A program made the position numbers and the translations under genes. Positions 46,453-58,941 of a DNA stretch of 64,000 bases are shown here, one piece after another. Below the pieces are notes generated by a model. That model ran no database searches and was not told where the DNA came from. It worked only from the letters and a program-made list of their open reading frames with translations. Origin of the DNA: Mesotaenium endlicherianum (Eukaryota; Streptophyta; Zygnematophyceae; Zygnematales; Mesotaeniaceae); assembly GCA_009602735.1 (NCBI GenBank), contig WELA01001243.1, positions 124,445-188,444 of the forward strand. The letters are read 5' to 3'. The first letter of the stretch is position 1. Each line of letters starts with the position of its first letter.

Positions 46453-48533
46453 AAAGGGGCAGAGTGCCCTAGTGGAAGCGTAGTGACTCACGAGGAAAGG
46501 AACTAGTTGCCATCATACTAGAGAGTGCAGCGGCATATCACTAACAAAGCTTAGGAAAATTACTCAACATTTTGAGTAGCAGGAAACTGCTCACAAATGA
46601 TGTAGGATGAAAGGCCTTGTCATTACAAACCCGTAGAAATTTACAAAAGTGAAAACTGTTGAGAAACAAAGAAGTTATGCCTATTTATAATTTTCTGCCT
46701 AAGTGCTCCTCCCTAGGAGGAAGCTACGGATTTTTCCTAAGTGTTCGTCAAATCGTCCCTTCCAGAATATTCGTGAGTAAGCCAGATCAGTCTAATCTGA
46801 CGTGTCGCGCCGAATTGACGTCCACATACATGCATCGACATTACTAGAATATTCTATCTTAGACGCGCTAGGCTAAACCAAAACTTCTAGGTAAATCGAC
46901 CTAGTCGGCACTCCGCGTCAGCCGAACTTACGTGAAGGTTCGAGTTCATTCTAACGGGCCAGATCGCTCGACGCTGTCGGTCAATCCGACGGTCGCGCTC
47001 ACCGCGAATTAAGGACAGTCGTCAACCGACCTCAAAACTAATTAAACTTCGGAAATCCGGAACTCATATATTTATAAAGTGGAATTTTTGAGTTTCATAA
47101 AAGTATGTTTTGATTGCACAATAGTGTAGAATGCATTTTTGTGGTCATTTTGATATAAAGTTCATCAAATTTGGTCATGTATTGAGAGAGTTATGGATTT
47201 CTAAAGTTTAATTAGTTTTTAGGTCGGTTGACGACTGTCCTTAATTCGCGGTGAGCGCGACCGTCGGATTGACCAACAGCGTCAAGCAATTTGGCACGTT
47301 AGAGTGAACTCGAACCTTCACGTAAATTCGGCTGGCGCGGAGTGCCGACTAGTCAATTACCTAGAAGTTTCGATTTAGCCTAGCGCGCCTAAGATATAAT
47401 ATTCTAGATATTTCGATGCATGCATGTGGACGTCAAATCAACCCGACACGTCAGATGAGACTGATCTGGCTTACTCACGAATATTCTGGAAGGGACGATT
47501 TGACAAACACTTAGGAAAATCCGTTGCTAAGCGGCCCTCCCGTCTAGAGAGGAGGACTAAGGTCAGAAAACTATAAATAGGCATAACTACTTCATTTCTT
47601 ATCAATTTTCACTTCTGTAAGTTTCTACGGGTTTGTAATGACAAGGCCTTCCATCCTACATCATTTGTGAGCAGTTTCTTGCTACTCAAAATGTTGAGTA
47701 ATTATTTTAAGCTTTCTTAGCAATATGCCGCTGCTGTAATGAATCAGTATACTGGTTTTTATATATTCATTTAAATATAACAGTTATTAAGTTCAGTCTG
47801 CTAAACTCTAGTTAATAGTCAGTCTGCTGGATAATATATTTAACATCAGCTTAATGACTGAGCCAAAAGCAGCAGGCTGAAGTCAACTTAAGTCAGCCCG
47901 CTGACACATTCTTTGCCAGCCAGCTGACTTTCGTACTCGGTCGCAGCGAACTGCCTCGATATGCATCTAGGTGTGGTGTGCTAGATGAATGGCCAGATGA
48001 CATCCTTAGGATGGATGGCCATTCGAGATGATGGGAGATGGCGGTGGATTTGGTTAATCGAGGTCCTGCCAGCGTGGTTAACTCCCGGGTAGGCGGTGCA
48101 ACCGCACTTGCCGTTGAACAGTAAACTCATTCCATGTACATATGCTAGGCATTGCTCTCGAGTTCGGCATTCGGAAACGAGGCCAAGTCTCTTGTACAGC
48201 TTATTGAGAGGGATCTGAATCCAAGGCAAGAAGCTATTGACACGCACTGTCTTCTAACCTTGCTTATGTATGAGTTTATTGATTGCATCATTGATGCTAG
48301 TTTACTCGCATTTGACTTACGAGTGTTGTTCACTGCTAGTGTGATGTCGTTTTGCCGTTTAATCAGATAACGGAAAATCCATAAAGAGTACTTGCTGATA
48401 TAAAGATCTTTATTAATTGTTAATCACCTATTTGGTAAGTCGATTCATTTCAGCTGCACTCTTGAGTATGATTGCAGCTAGCATTGTTCCTCATTAGTCA
48501 CTACGCTTCCACTTGGGCACTCTGCCCCTTTCA
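46453..48533. repeat. inverted pair of B-family LTRs (large palindrome)
   Basis: 46453-47069 reads as a B LTR in minus orientation; about 47073-48533 reads as the same LTR in plus orientation, split by a solo A/C LTR at 47735-48452. The arms share over 600 bases and meet at about 47070, with roughly 130-140 unpaired bases in the middle. The primer-side ends (TGAAAGGGGCAGAGTG and its complement) lie at the outer edges. Confidence 0.82.
47735..48452 (+). mobile_element. solo LTR of the A/C family inside the palindrome's right arm
   Basis: TGTAATGAATCAGTATACTGG to CGATTCATTTCA, with a perfect 5-base target duplication GCTGC (47730-47734 and 48453-48457). It is therefore younger than the inverted LTR arrangement's right arm. 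Confidence 0.9.
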
Positions 48534-49324
48534 CTCCATGTCTTGGGAGTTGCTAGTTTGAGACCTTGTCCTGACCATACAAAGAAAATTGTGATAACCG
48601 CTCCGATACCACTGAAATGAATTGACTTACCAAATAGGCGATTAACAATTAATGAAGTCTTTATATCAGCAAGTAATCTTTATGGTATTTACTATTAGTT
48701 GATTAAAAAGACACCACACTAGCAGTGGATAATACTCGCAAGTCAAATGGAAAAAAAAATACTAGCATCAATAATGCAAACAGTAAACTCATACATAAGC
48801 AAGGCTAGAAGACAGTGCGCATCAATGGCTTCTCGCCTTGGATTCAGATATCTCTCAGTAGGCAGTACAAGAGAGTTGGCCTCGCTTCCGTATGCCAAAA
48901 CCGAGAGCAATCCTATCATATGTACATGGAATGAGTTTATCGTCTAACGGCAAGTGCGATGGCACCGCCTACCCGGGAGTTGACCACATTAGCAGAACCT
49001 CGGTTAACCAGATCCACCGCCATCTTCCATCATCCCGAATCGCCATCCATCCTAAGGATGTCATCTGGCCATTCATCTAGCATACCACACTTAGATGCAT
49101 ATCTAGGCAATTTGCTGCTACCAAGAAAGTCAGCTAGCTGTCAAAAGAATGTGTCAGCAAGCTGACTTAAGTTGACTTCAGCCTGCTGCTTCCGGCTGAG
49201 TCATTGAACTGATATTTTCATGAAGTCCAACAGACTGAGTAATTACTAAAGTTCAGCAGGCTGAACTTAATTAACTATTATATATAAATGAATATTATAT
49301 TGACCAATATACTAATTCATTACA
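48534..49324 (-). mobile_element. A/C-family element start: leader fragment plus LTR, inverted
   Basis: 48613-49324 is an A/C LTR on the minus strand (TGAAATGAATTGACTTACC to ATTCATTACA). 48534-48612 is the matching leader with the primer site (GCTCCGATACCA) and the start of gag leader sequence. The rest of the element is missing where the B-type LTR abuts. It forms the right edge of the element nest. Confidence 0.8.
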
Positions 49325-49384
49325 GTGTGTGAGACAGATCAAGAGAGGCAGAGAGGCATCTCGCTGGCGATGCACTTAGTGCAC

Positions 49385-49485
49385 GTGCTCACGTGCGTGC
49401 ATCTGTGTGTGTGTCTGTCTCTTCTCGTGTGCGTGTGTGCATGTGCCCATGTGAGTGTGGGTGTGCGTGTGCGCTCACATTCTTG
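49385..49485. repeat. GT-rich microsatellite tract
   Basis: Runs of TGTGTGTG, GTGCGTGTGTG and GTGTGGGTGTGCGTGTGCG lie just right of the element nest, in a probable intron. Confidence 0.7.
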
Positions 49486-49507
49486 AAGAAATGGGAGTGG
49501 GGAGCAG

Positions 49508-49995
49508 GACATCAAGGTGACGAGGCAGCTGGAGGACGACGGCATCCAGACGCACGTCGTCGACGTCTACAGGTGTGCAGTGTGCCTACTGCCCTGTTCC
49601 TGCTGCCTGCTGAGTGTGCTGTGGTAGCTGGCTGTGCTAGGTCTCCTGGCTGCTGGCTACTGGATTATGGGTGCTTGATCTTGGGGAGTGGCTGCTGGTT
49701 GTTGGTTGCTGGGTGCTGGCTTGCTGGCTGCTAGGTGTTGGGTGCTGGCTAATACTGGCTGGTACTAGTGCTACTTCTGCTGGGCCTGTCTCTACTACTA
49801 GGTCGAGCATGCGCCGTCATCTGATGCCTTCCCTGCTTTCCTACTCCTTGAAATTCCTAAGTGAGTGCATGCAAGGTCATATAGAAGGTCTTGGAGAAGC
49901 TGCGCTCAGTGGATGAAAAGCAAGAGTGGGTCTTGCAGCTGCTCGCCTGCAAGAACGTGCGCGCTTACGTCCGCAACAAGGTCAGCAAGAACTAG
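49508..49995 (+). CDS. host exon-like segments ending in a PH-like helix (3' end of a gene)
   Basis: Segment 1 (49508-49572, after GGAGCAG, donor AG/GTGTGC) reads DIKVTRQLEDDGIQTHVV plus DVYR. Segment 2 (about 49885 or 49888 to the TAG at 49995) reads VLEKLRSVDEKQEWVLQL, LACKNVRAYVRNKVSKN. An S-x-x-E-K-x-x-W helix is typical of the C-terminal helix of PH domains, which follow DH domains in RhoGEFs. These could therefore be the distal end of the gene whose DH-like exons lie at 25.0-25.5 kb, split by about 24 kb of mobile elements. The phases of the two segments do not match directly, so an intermediate exon or another donor is needed. Tentative. Confidence 0.35.
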
Positions 49996-52093
49996 GTGTG
50001 CCCCACCCCTTCCTTGAGAACTTGCCTTTTCTATAGCCCTCAATCGTACCTCCTGCACTATGACGGGAGCCATAACTATCATCAGGGGGGGTGGTTATAC
50101 AAGGCACCTCCATCACGTTGTTATACTATTTTCCGGAGAATCTAAACTGTCGATGCAGCTCGGAATGGCTGCGCAAGAGAGGTCCATCAGTCGTCAAATA
50201 CTCAGCAAAATGCGAACCTGTCGGGCTGGGACCGAGGTTGGCAGCTATGCTTGCTGTGGCAGAAGATGAAGGTGGGCAGCTCGATGGAGGAAGGGGGTGT
50301 GAGCCAGCAGGGCTTCTGGGATGCATGCCAATACTCCACCCACGGCTGTGGGGGTTGCCGCATTAGTCGCTGCTGCTCAAGTCGTACGCCATCAGCTCTG
50401 TGTGCCCGCACCATCTCCTTGTCGGCGGCAGGTGCATGCGTGCGTGCGTGCGTGCGGGCTGGAGGGAGTGGGAGGGAGACTGGGAGCGTGCTCTTGGGTT
50501 GTGGAACGTAGGGTACTTGCTGCCAAAGTCTTACGGAGGGAGGGAGGAAGGGGACATAAGGGCCTGCTGTTGTTGCTACTTGCTAATGCTTGCTTATATA
50601 GAGCTACCTTCTGGGGTACCTTGCTGATATTTAGTGCTGGTCTAGAGGCGCGAGAGGAAGGGATGGGGAGGTCTAAGGGCGCGAGTGGAAGGGATGGGGA
50701 GGAAGGAAAGGAGGGGAGGGAGTGGGTTGGAGTACTGATGCATGCAGGTGCAGCATGATGCTTGATGCTTGACATTTCTCGCGCTCGTCCTAAGCCCCAG
50801 CTCGGATCGCGTCATCCTACACTCTTGTCTCTTGTCTACTCCGACCCGACGTACCACTGTCAGCTATCCCCTCATGCGAGTGGTTAGGGATGTAGGCTTG
50901 CAAACCTTCACGTGCATGTGCTGAAAAGTCAACCCTGTCAGTCATTTGCTCTCTTTTTTTAGCAATGATTTTCTATGGATCACAGCGTACGTATGCATGC
51001 GACTACATGCCTGTGTGTTGGGGGTGGGGGGTAAAGGGGGTCGGGATGAGGGGTTGAAAGATGCTTTAATTTTGGTCACTTTGTGAGAGTGCGTGTGCAT
51101 GTGCGTGTGGGCGTGTCTAGTCTGTATGTGGTGTGTGGGGTGTGTGGTGTGTGGTGCATGGGTGGTGGGTGGTGGGGGTGTTCTTTCCACTAGTGCTTGC
51201 AGATTGTAGCTCCGTTTTGATATAGCTGCTGCAGGTTGTTAGATACTTGCTGTTGGTGGTTGCTTTTAATGGTGCTAAGCTATTCCACCGGATGCCTGGC
51301 CATTAACTATTGCTTGTTCACTCTAACACGGGTCAGATTGACTTGTATGCAGATTTTGCGACACTCGAAGGCAAGAGCTGAGAATTTGCAGGAGTTAGCA
51401 CCACTTTGAATCTTGGTAGTTGGGTAAATGATTAGGTTCTCTGGTAGGAAGTTACATACAGTAATTAGGACTCAAGTGAAAGCTCTTGAGCAAGCAGTAT
51501 GTAGTCTCTAGCTTGTGACCTTGCACACCAAAGTGATAAGAACACTTCATCAAATGGCTCACACCATCTACCATTATGCTACCACGCTGCACTGCAAATG
51601 GCAAAATTACTGAATGGCACAGCATCCATGCAGCAATACACATGTGATGTGCTTCCAGACTGGCACTGAAATGGAACATCTGCCAGATAAAATGCAACGT
51701 CATTTTGCCATTTTAAACCAATAATGGGAAAAAAAATGCCAGCGCCATTATTGACCATTTGGGGTTTGTTGCGTTTTCAAAGAGTGTGTGAAGAATCTTT
51801 GCCAACGAAATCTACCTCAACATAAGACGCTTTTCCAACTCAAGAAAGAGGTGGAAACGGCCCCACAAGCTATCTAAACGGCGTCGATATCGGCCAATTC
51901 GCCCGTTGACCATTCTCAGCGTACATGGTAGCGAGAATTGTGTCCACCCAAAATTTGGCATCGTTGGGAAATTTGGTTCGTGAAGGTGGGTCATGCACTC
52001 AGAAAAGTGGTTAAGAAAACTTTGGAAACACAAATTGAGAAGTGGTAGTTTTGTATTTTCCCATAATAGATTTCTTTGAAAGTAAAGCACTGG
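49996..52093. other. region without a recognisable gene
   Basis: About 2.1 kb after the presumed gene end. It holds (TGCG)n near 50430-50458, GGGAGG-rich stretches at 50465-50730, and a G/GT-rich tract at 51015-51185. No open frame shows family motifs. Confidence 0.4.
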
Positions 52094-53327
52094 TGTCGTG
52101 CCTAACGGCGTCGGACCCCTGGCATGTGCGTAGCTTCCCAGCACATGTGCCTTCAACCCGGTCGACGTGTCGGTGATTCCTTTCACGTGCGGGAATTTCC
52201 TGGTCGTCGATCGGTGCGTTGCTGCGCTGCACGTGGGAAATCGACCAAGTTGATGGTCCCCTGCAAGTGTGTCGGTGGCGGACTGGCTGGGGGTTGACCC
52301 ATTCCTGGTCTTCCTGCACTTGCATCATGGGGTGAAGCATCCCACACTCAGTGCTTCCTATGCTCAACCAGTTCCTCATTCCACCCTACCAACACTTAGT
52401 AGAAATTCCAAAAAGTTATCTCATCCTCACCTTCCCTTACAAGGACAGAAGCGTCTTACTTCCACACAGGCTTTCACCCAAGTTGAGGGTTTACAGAATG
52501 AACAAGTTTTGTGGTTTGCAGAAATCACGTCTAAGCAGCTTAACAGGCAATGCTAGATTCAAAGAAAATTGCCCTTCAAGGCTTTCGCTTAACTTCCATA
52601 AGTCACAGCTTACAAAACTCTGAAACTGCACATCTATGCTGGCCTGGTCTGAGCTCTTCACTCAACACCGCGCCTTAACAGCTCTTCACTGCTCGGCTGG
52701 GCTCACTCAGTTCTTCACTGAGAGCTTTACTTGTTAAGACAACTCTTGCTATTAGCAATTCGACAATTGAGACTTCTGAGAACTTGGAAACTAACACAGC
52801 ACTCACCGTTTTAAGTGACCCTCGCACGCTTGTGGCGTTTGACCCAAATTTGTGATAATCTCCTAACATATTCTATTCTGCAGCTCTCTACTTTCTACAA
52901 GCGAGCTCCTTTCTTAGGAACTCCTGAGGTCTTAACCTTTCTATGATACACTTAGGAAGAAATCTTCCAGCGTCGGCAGAAGCGTGGCGTCTCGGCTCTT
53001 CTATGGCCTTGGGAACTCCTTCATCTCCTTTAGCTTCCTTTGACAATGATGCGAGCAAGAGTGAGGCAGCTTCAGGCAGGACTCGTACCTTTCACAAGCA
53101 CCACACATTATCCTCTCTCGAGAATGCCAGTGCTTAGTCACAGTGCTTAGCTTGCATGCCGTCCATACCTAGCACCTCTCATACAGCTTCGGAGTTGTCA
53201 TTTCGCATGCATGCATGCCTTGGGATTGTCGCGCGTGACTGCTTAGCCTTTCAGCTGAACATCATACCTATGTGACTGGCTGGCACCGTTTAGGATGAAT
53301 GCTCAAGCCGTGACTAGTCACCTGAGG

Positions 53328-54084
53328 TGAAAGGGACAGAGTGCCCTAGTGGAAGCGTAGTAACTCACGAGGAAAGGAACTAGTTGCAATCATACTAAAG
53401 AGTGCAGCGGCATATCACTAACAAAGCTTAGGAAAAATACTCAGCTTTTTGAGTAGCAAGAAACTGCTCACAAATGAACTAGGATGAAAGGCCTTGTCAT
53501 TACAAACCCGTAGAAATTTACAGAAGTCAAACTGATAAGCAACAAAGAAGTTATGCCTATTTATAATTTTCTGCCTAAATGCTCCACTCTAGGAGGAAGT
53601 TACGGATTTTCCTAAGTGTTCGTCAAATCGTCCCTTCCAGAATATTCGTGAGTAAGCCAGATCAGTCTAATCTGACGTGTCGCGCCGAATTGACGTCCAC
53701 ATACATGCATCGACATTACTAGAATATTCTATCTTAGACGCGCTAGGCTAAACCGAAACTTCTAGGTAAATCGACCTAGTCGGCACTCCGCGTCAGCCGG
53801 ACTTACGTGAAGGTTTGAGTTCATTCTAACGGGCCAGATCGATCGACGCTGTCGGCCAATCCGACGGTCGCGCTCACCGCGAATTAAGGACAGTCGTCAA
53901 CCGACCTCAAAACTAATTAAACTTCAGAAATCCGTAACTCTTTCAATACTTGACCAAATTCGATGAACTTTATATCAAAATGACCACAAAAATGCACTCT
54001 ACACTACTGTACAATCAAAACATACTTTTATGAAACTCAAAAATGCACTTTATAAACCTATGACCTTACATCATCCCCCTCCTC
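53328..54084 (-). repeat. element B 3' LTR with polypurine tract
   Basis: LTR 53328-54070. Immediately to its right the minus strand reads GAGGAGGGGGATGA, a polypurine tract that would prime plus-strand synthesis. Confidence 0.88.
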
Positions 54085-55985
54085 AAGATGCGACGTCCTC
54101 GACGCATTCTGCAAATAACGTCTCAACTTACTCTTACAATGAGTCAAGTTGGCCTCTGGCTCCCAAGTGTTGTCGTCTGCATGGTAGCCCTTCCACTTGA
54201 CCAGATACTCTTGAACAAGTCGTTGACCTCGCTTGACTCGTCGATCGTCGACAATCGCCTCCACTTCATATTCCAATACATCATCGTTCTCGACCGGTGG
54301 TGGCGGTGTAGGTAGTCGTCCTGGATGTCCTTCATTTGGGTCAACGTATGGCCGCAGACAACTGACATGGAACACATCATGGATACGCCAGCCTGAAGGA
54401 AGTTCCAACTTGTAGGCCACTGGATTCACCTGCTTGAGCACTACAAAGGGACCTGTAAACCGTGCCCGCAGTTTCCTCTTGCCTGTGAAAGGTAGGTTCT
54501 CTGTGGACAAGAGTACTTTGTCGCCCACATGGAATGTCACTTCCCTCCTGTGCTTGTTAGCATGCTTGACCTGCTCTTCCTGTGCCTTCGGAATACACGT
54601 CTTCGCCATATGCCAAGTGTTGGCCATCTGCTCCATAAAAGCTTGTGTAGTAGGAACCTGAGTCTCCTTGGCCTTCTCCAACAAAATGTTCCCTGGATGG
54701 TATACTCCTCGCCCATAAACTATAGCGAATGGTGACTGCTTGGTGGATCCCTGCATGCTGTTGTTGTAGGCAAACTCCAATCCTGGCAACTTCTTGTCCC
54801 ACTCTGAAGGATCTTCCATAGTGAAACTCCTGAGCACCTCTTGCAGAGTTCTGTTGAGCCTCTCACTCTGCCTGTCTGTCTGAGGGTGGAAGGAAGTGCT
54901 CATACTCAGCTTGGTCCCCATCAAAGTAAACAATGACCGCCAAAAGTTGCTAGTAAACCTTGGATCCCGATCCAAAACAATCACCGTCGGCAACCCATGT
55001 AGCTTGAAAATATGATCAAAGAATTGCCGTGCCACATCCGCTGCCGTAGAAGTCTTCTTCATGGGAATGAAGTGAGCCATCTTGCTGAGCCGATCAGACA
55101 CAACCCAAACTGCATCGTGCCCTTGACCACTCACTAGTAACGACGTGAAGAAGTCCATAGCAATCTGCTCCCAAGGATACTCTGGAATAGGCAGGGGCTG
55201 CAATGTACCTCCCTTCTTTTGATTTGGTGTCTCGTTTCTCNCGTTTCTTTGGCACGCATCGCAACTCCTGATCCACTCCTCAATTTCCTTCTCCATATTT
55301 CTCCAGTAGTATTCCCGTTTCAGCACGCTTGCCGTCTTCTCGCTTCCAAAGTGTCCAGCATATAAGCAGTCATGATGCTCCGCAAGTAGTAAGTCTCGTA
55401 GCTCCTTGATGTCAGGTACCACCACTCTGTTCGAATCACCATAATACCATATGCCGTCCTTCTTCTGCATACTCGCGTTGAACTCAGCTGCTCCACAATT
55501 AGCAAACTCTGGATCCTCCTCATAACCTCTTTGAAGCTTCTCCTTGAAGTCCATATTCTCCTTGATGGCTGAGACAGCTGCAAAGTCACACCTTCTGGAT
55601 AAAGCGTCTGCAGGGTTGATCTTCCCAGGTAAGTACTCAATCTTGTGATCGAACTGTTGCAGAAACTCCATCCACCTTGCCTGTCTTGGTGTCAACGTTG
55701 GCTGCGTCATAAACTTCTCCAAGCTCTTGTGGTCGGTCTTGATGAACACCTTCCGACCGTCCACATAACATCGGGGATAATAGCCAACATCTCCCGCTCA
55801 TGTGCTGCATAATTCTGCTCAGCAGGACTTAACTTCCTGCTCTCATATGCCACAGGTTGTAGTCCCTTGCCTTGGTCCTGGAGAAGAATGGCTCCCATTG
55901 CAAAGTTTGATGCGTCTGTGATGATTGTGAAAGGAAGCTCTGGATTGGCGATTGCCAACACAGGTGCCTGTGTTAACAGCTCCAT
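54058..55985 (-). pseudogene. element B RNase H, integrase and chromodomain
   Basis: RNase [21 protein letters not shown]. Then the [14 protein letters not shown] segment. Integrase: zinc site ending CDACQRN, QIAMDFFTSLL, VLDRDPRFTSNFWRSL and HPQTDRQSERLNRTLQEVL. After the GKRKLRARFTGPFVV domain comes a chromodomain, EYEVEAIVDDRRV...YLVKWKGYHADDNTWE (about 54290-54130). Part of a fossil element. Confidence 0.85.
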
Positions 55986-56018
55986 AATCTTCTCAAATGC
56001 TTGCTGCTCCTTGTCACC

Positions 56019-57204
56019 TCATAGCCACTCCTCCTGCTTCTTCAACATGTACGTCAGCGGTGCACACACCTTGGCAAATCCTTCAATGAAGCGTCGATAA
56101 TAATTCGCCATGCCGAGGAAACTCCTGAGTTGATGAATATCAGCAGGCCCCGGCCAATCTCTGACTGCTTGCACCTTCTTCTGTTCCACCTTGACTTCTT
56201 CAGCTCCCACTATGTGTCCAAGAAACTCGACTTCCTTGAGACAGAAGTCGCAGTTGCTCATCTTCCCATATAACTTTTGATCTCTCAAGACCTCCAACAC
56301 CTTTCTCAGATGCTCCACATGCTCTTCCAAGGTCTTCGAATAGATCAGGATGTCGTCCAAAAATACCACCACAAACTGGTCCAAGTAGGGTTTGAAGATA
56401 CTATTCATGAGGTTCATGAATGTAGCAGGTGCATTAGTCAACCCAAAAGGCATGACTGTGAACTCGAACAAACCATAGCGAGTTCTGAAAGCAGTCTTTT
56501 GAACATCTCCTTCCGCAATTCGTACCTGGTGATAGCCACTCCTCAAATCGATCTTCGAGAAATACTTCGCCCCGACAAGCCTGTCAATCAACTCGTCCAC
56601 TCGTGGAAGTGGGTACTTGTTCTTGATGGTGACCTTGTTGAGAGCCCGGTAGTCGACACACATCCTCNATCTCCATTCGACCATCACGTCCTTGGACTTT
56701 CACTTGTCCTGTGCTCCAGTGCACTTGAGGGTTGGCTTTTCTCAGCCATGGTCGACCCAATATCACCTCATAGTGACCTAACTCTGCCTGCTCCATAACT
56801 TCAGTACTCCGGTGCCCCGCTACTTCCACGTGAATAGCTTCCGTAGGTGCACCACACTTGAGTCTCTGCCCATTCGCCAAAATTGCCTCCTTAGGCTCAT
56901 AATGCTTCTGCACAGGGATTCGCCACTGTTTCACCAGCTTCTTGTGCACAAAGTTTGCACTTGCGCCACTGTCGACCATACACTTCGCCTTGTTGCCGTC
57001 GACCACTCCTTCCACGATGATAGGCTTGTCAACATCTCGTCCTTTGCTTCTCGGCAGGCTCCTGGGGATAACCTCCTTGTGAGTTCTCGTCTTCACGCCA
57101 GTAGACACCCCAGAACGACTTACTGGCGTCCTCCTTTTTCCTGCTGTTGAGGTTGCTTCGCCTTCACATGACAGTCTCGAGCCAGATGTCCAAGCTTGCC
57201 GCAA
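56019..57204 (-). pseudogene. element B protease and RT
   Basis: Protease: KCMVDSGASANFVHKKLVKQ (about 56985-56925), then [90 protein letters not shown] and [14 protein letters not shown]. Unresolved bases occur in this part. Confidence 0.85.
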
Positions 57205-58162
57205 TTATAGCAGGGTCCTCTCGGCTTGNGGGCTTGAAATTCTGTTGCCTGCGCTGGTTCTGAACAAGTCCCAACTCCATAGGTACTAGACCTTGAACAC
57301 TCGTGCTTGGCGCTTGAGATCCAAAGTGTCGATATCCTCCAAAGTTGTGGCTGCCCCACTGCCTCTGACTATACTCCACAGCGTCGACCCTTGTTGCCAA
57401 TGCCATCATTTCTCCAAGACTGGTAGGGTCCTTGAGCGCCACTTCCTTGGCCACAGTTGGCTTGAGTCCCCTCTTGAACTTGTCCATTATCTCCGACTCG
57501 TGCATGGATGGACATTGAAGCACCAGCTCGTTGAAGCGCGATACATACTCTTGAACGCTTGCTCGTTGACGAAGGCGCACCAATAGATCTCGAGCGGTAG
57601 CCTTGGGTGCAATAGGTTGAAATTGCCTCTTCAAACCTTCAAAGAGCTGATCAACAGTAGCAGGAACTCCAGGCAGCTGCTCTTCTCGTTCATACCAAGC
57701 TCCAGCACTCTTCTGCAGCAAAGTTATGACAAAGGCGACTTGCTTGTCGGGCGTGAGCACAGAATACTCCATAAACTTCTTCACTCCAAAAATCCATTGA
57801 TGAACAGGCGGCGGTCCACACTCTCCAGTATACACTTCAGGCTTAGGCGCACGCACTCCCGATGCGGGTGGAATAACTGGTTGCACCACTGGGTTAACGT
57901 GAATTGGTGGTACAACGGGTGCAGGTGCCGAACTCGTCGAAGCGGCGTTTCCAACAACAACTCGCGCCATTTTCTCCACCTCCGCGCGCATATTTTGTTG
58001 AAAACAGGGCATAGACTTCTCCTCCAATTGCATTCCCCATTTGCCTCAGTGTCGCTTGCATTTCTTGTTGCTCTCTGGTCATCGTTGGTGCTGCCTGCTA
58101 CCCCGCGTGCTCAACATGCTCGACATGTTCGCCTCCTCCAGCTACCGACTGCGACTCCATAA
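57120..58162 (-). pseudogene. element B gag
   Basis: Nearly identical to the B-family gag at 45.4-46.4 kb. Capsid part KFMEYSVLTPDKQVAFVITL and EGLKRQFQPIAPKATARDLL, then CCHC knuckle CYNCGKLGHLARDC near 57215-57170 and a Gln/Lys-rich end (KAKQPQQQEKGG). Confidence 0.82.
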
Positions 58163-58180
58163 TATAATATGCAAATTAGC

Positions 58181-58941
58181 CCAGCTTCGATACCAGATGA
58201 AAGGGGCAGAGTGCCCTAGTGGAAGCGTAGTAACTCACGAGGAAAGGAACTAGTTGCAATCATACTAAAGAGTGCAGCGGCATACCACTAACAAAGCTTA
58301 GGAAAAATACTCAGCTTTTTGAGTAGCAAGAAACTGCTCACAAATGAACTAGGATTAAAGGCTTTGTCATTACAAACCCGTAGAAATTTACAGAAGTGAA
58401 AACTGATAAGCAACAAAGAAGTTATGCCTATTTATAATTTTCTGCCTAAATGCTCCTCTCTAGGAGGAAGTTACGGATTTTCCTAAGTGTTCGTCAAATC
58501 GTCCCTTCCAGAATATTCGAGAGTAAGCCAGATCAGTCTAATTTGACGTGTCGGGCCGAATTGACGTCCACATACATGCATCGACATTACTAGAATATTC
58601 TATCTTAGACGCGCTAGGCTACACCGAAACTTCTAGGTAAATTGACCTAGTCGGCACTCCGCGTCAGCCAAACTTACGTGAAGGTTTGAGTTCATTCTAA
58701 CGGGCCAGATTGATCGACGCTGTCGGTCAATCTGACGGTCTCGCTCACCGCGAATTAAGGACAGTCGTCAACCGACCTCAAAACTAATTAAACTTCAAAA
58801 ATCCGTAACTCTCTCAATACTTGACCAAATTCAATGAACTTTATATCAAAATGACCACAAAAATGCACTCTACACTATTATACAATCAAAACATACTTTT
58901 ATGAAACTCAAAAATGCACTTTATAAACCTATGACCTTACA
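58181..58941 (-). repeat. element B 5' LTR and primer site
   Basis: LTR 58198-58941. Beside it the minus strand reads TCTGGTATCGAAGCTGG (58197-58181), an initiator Met-tRNA-type primer site with small differences from the A/C one. On the plus strand the LTR ends ACCTTACA, followed by TGAGG. Confidence 0.85.

Larger units (their letters stand above)
53328..58941 (-). mobile_element. Element B: Ty3/gypsy chromovirus inside D2 (a few breaks)
   Basis: 5614 bases with LTRs 53328-54070 and 58198-58941 (743 and 744 bases, TG..CA, differing at only a few percent). A perfect target duplication TGAGG lies at 53323-53327 and 58942-58946. Read right to left: LTR, primer site, gag, protease, RT, RNase H, integrase, chromodomain, purine tract, LTR. 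It looks nearly complete with about three interruptions, some of which coincide with unresolved bases in the assembly. No third ORF. Confidence 0.9.

Noticed and set aside
50321-50775. Overlapping frames on both strands in a G-rich region
   Set aside because: Composition-driven; simple repeats and no conserved pattern.
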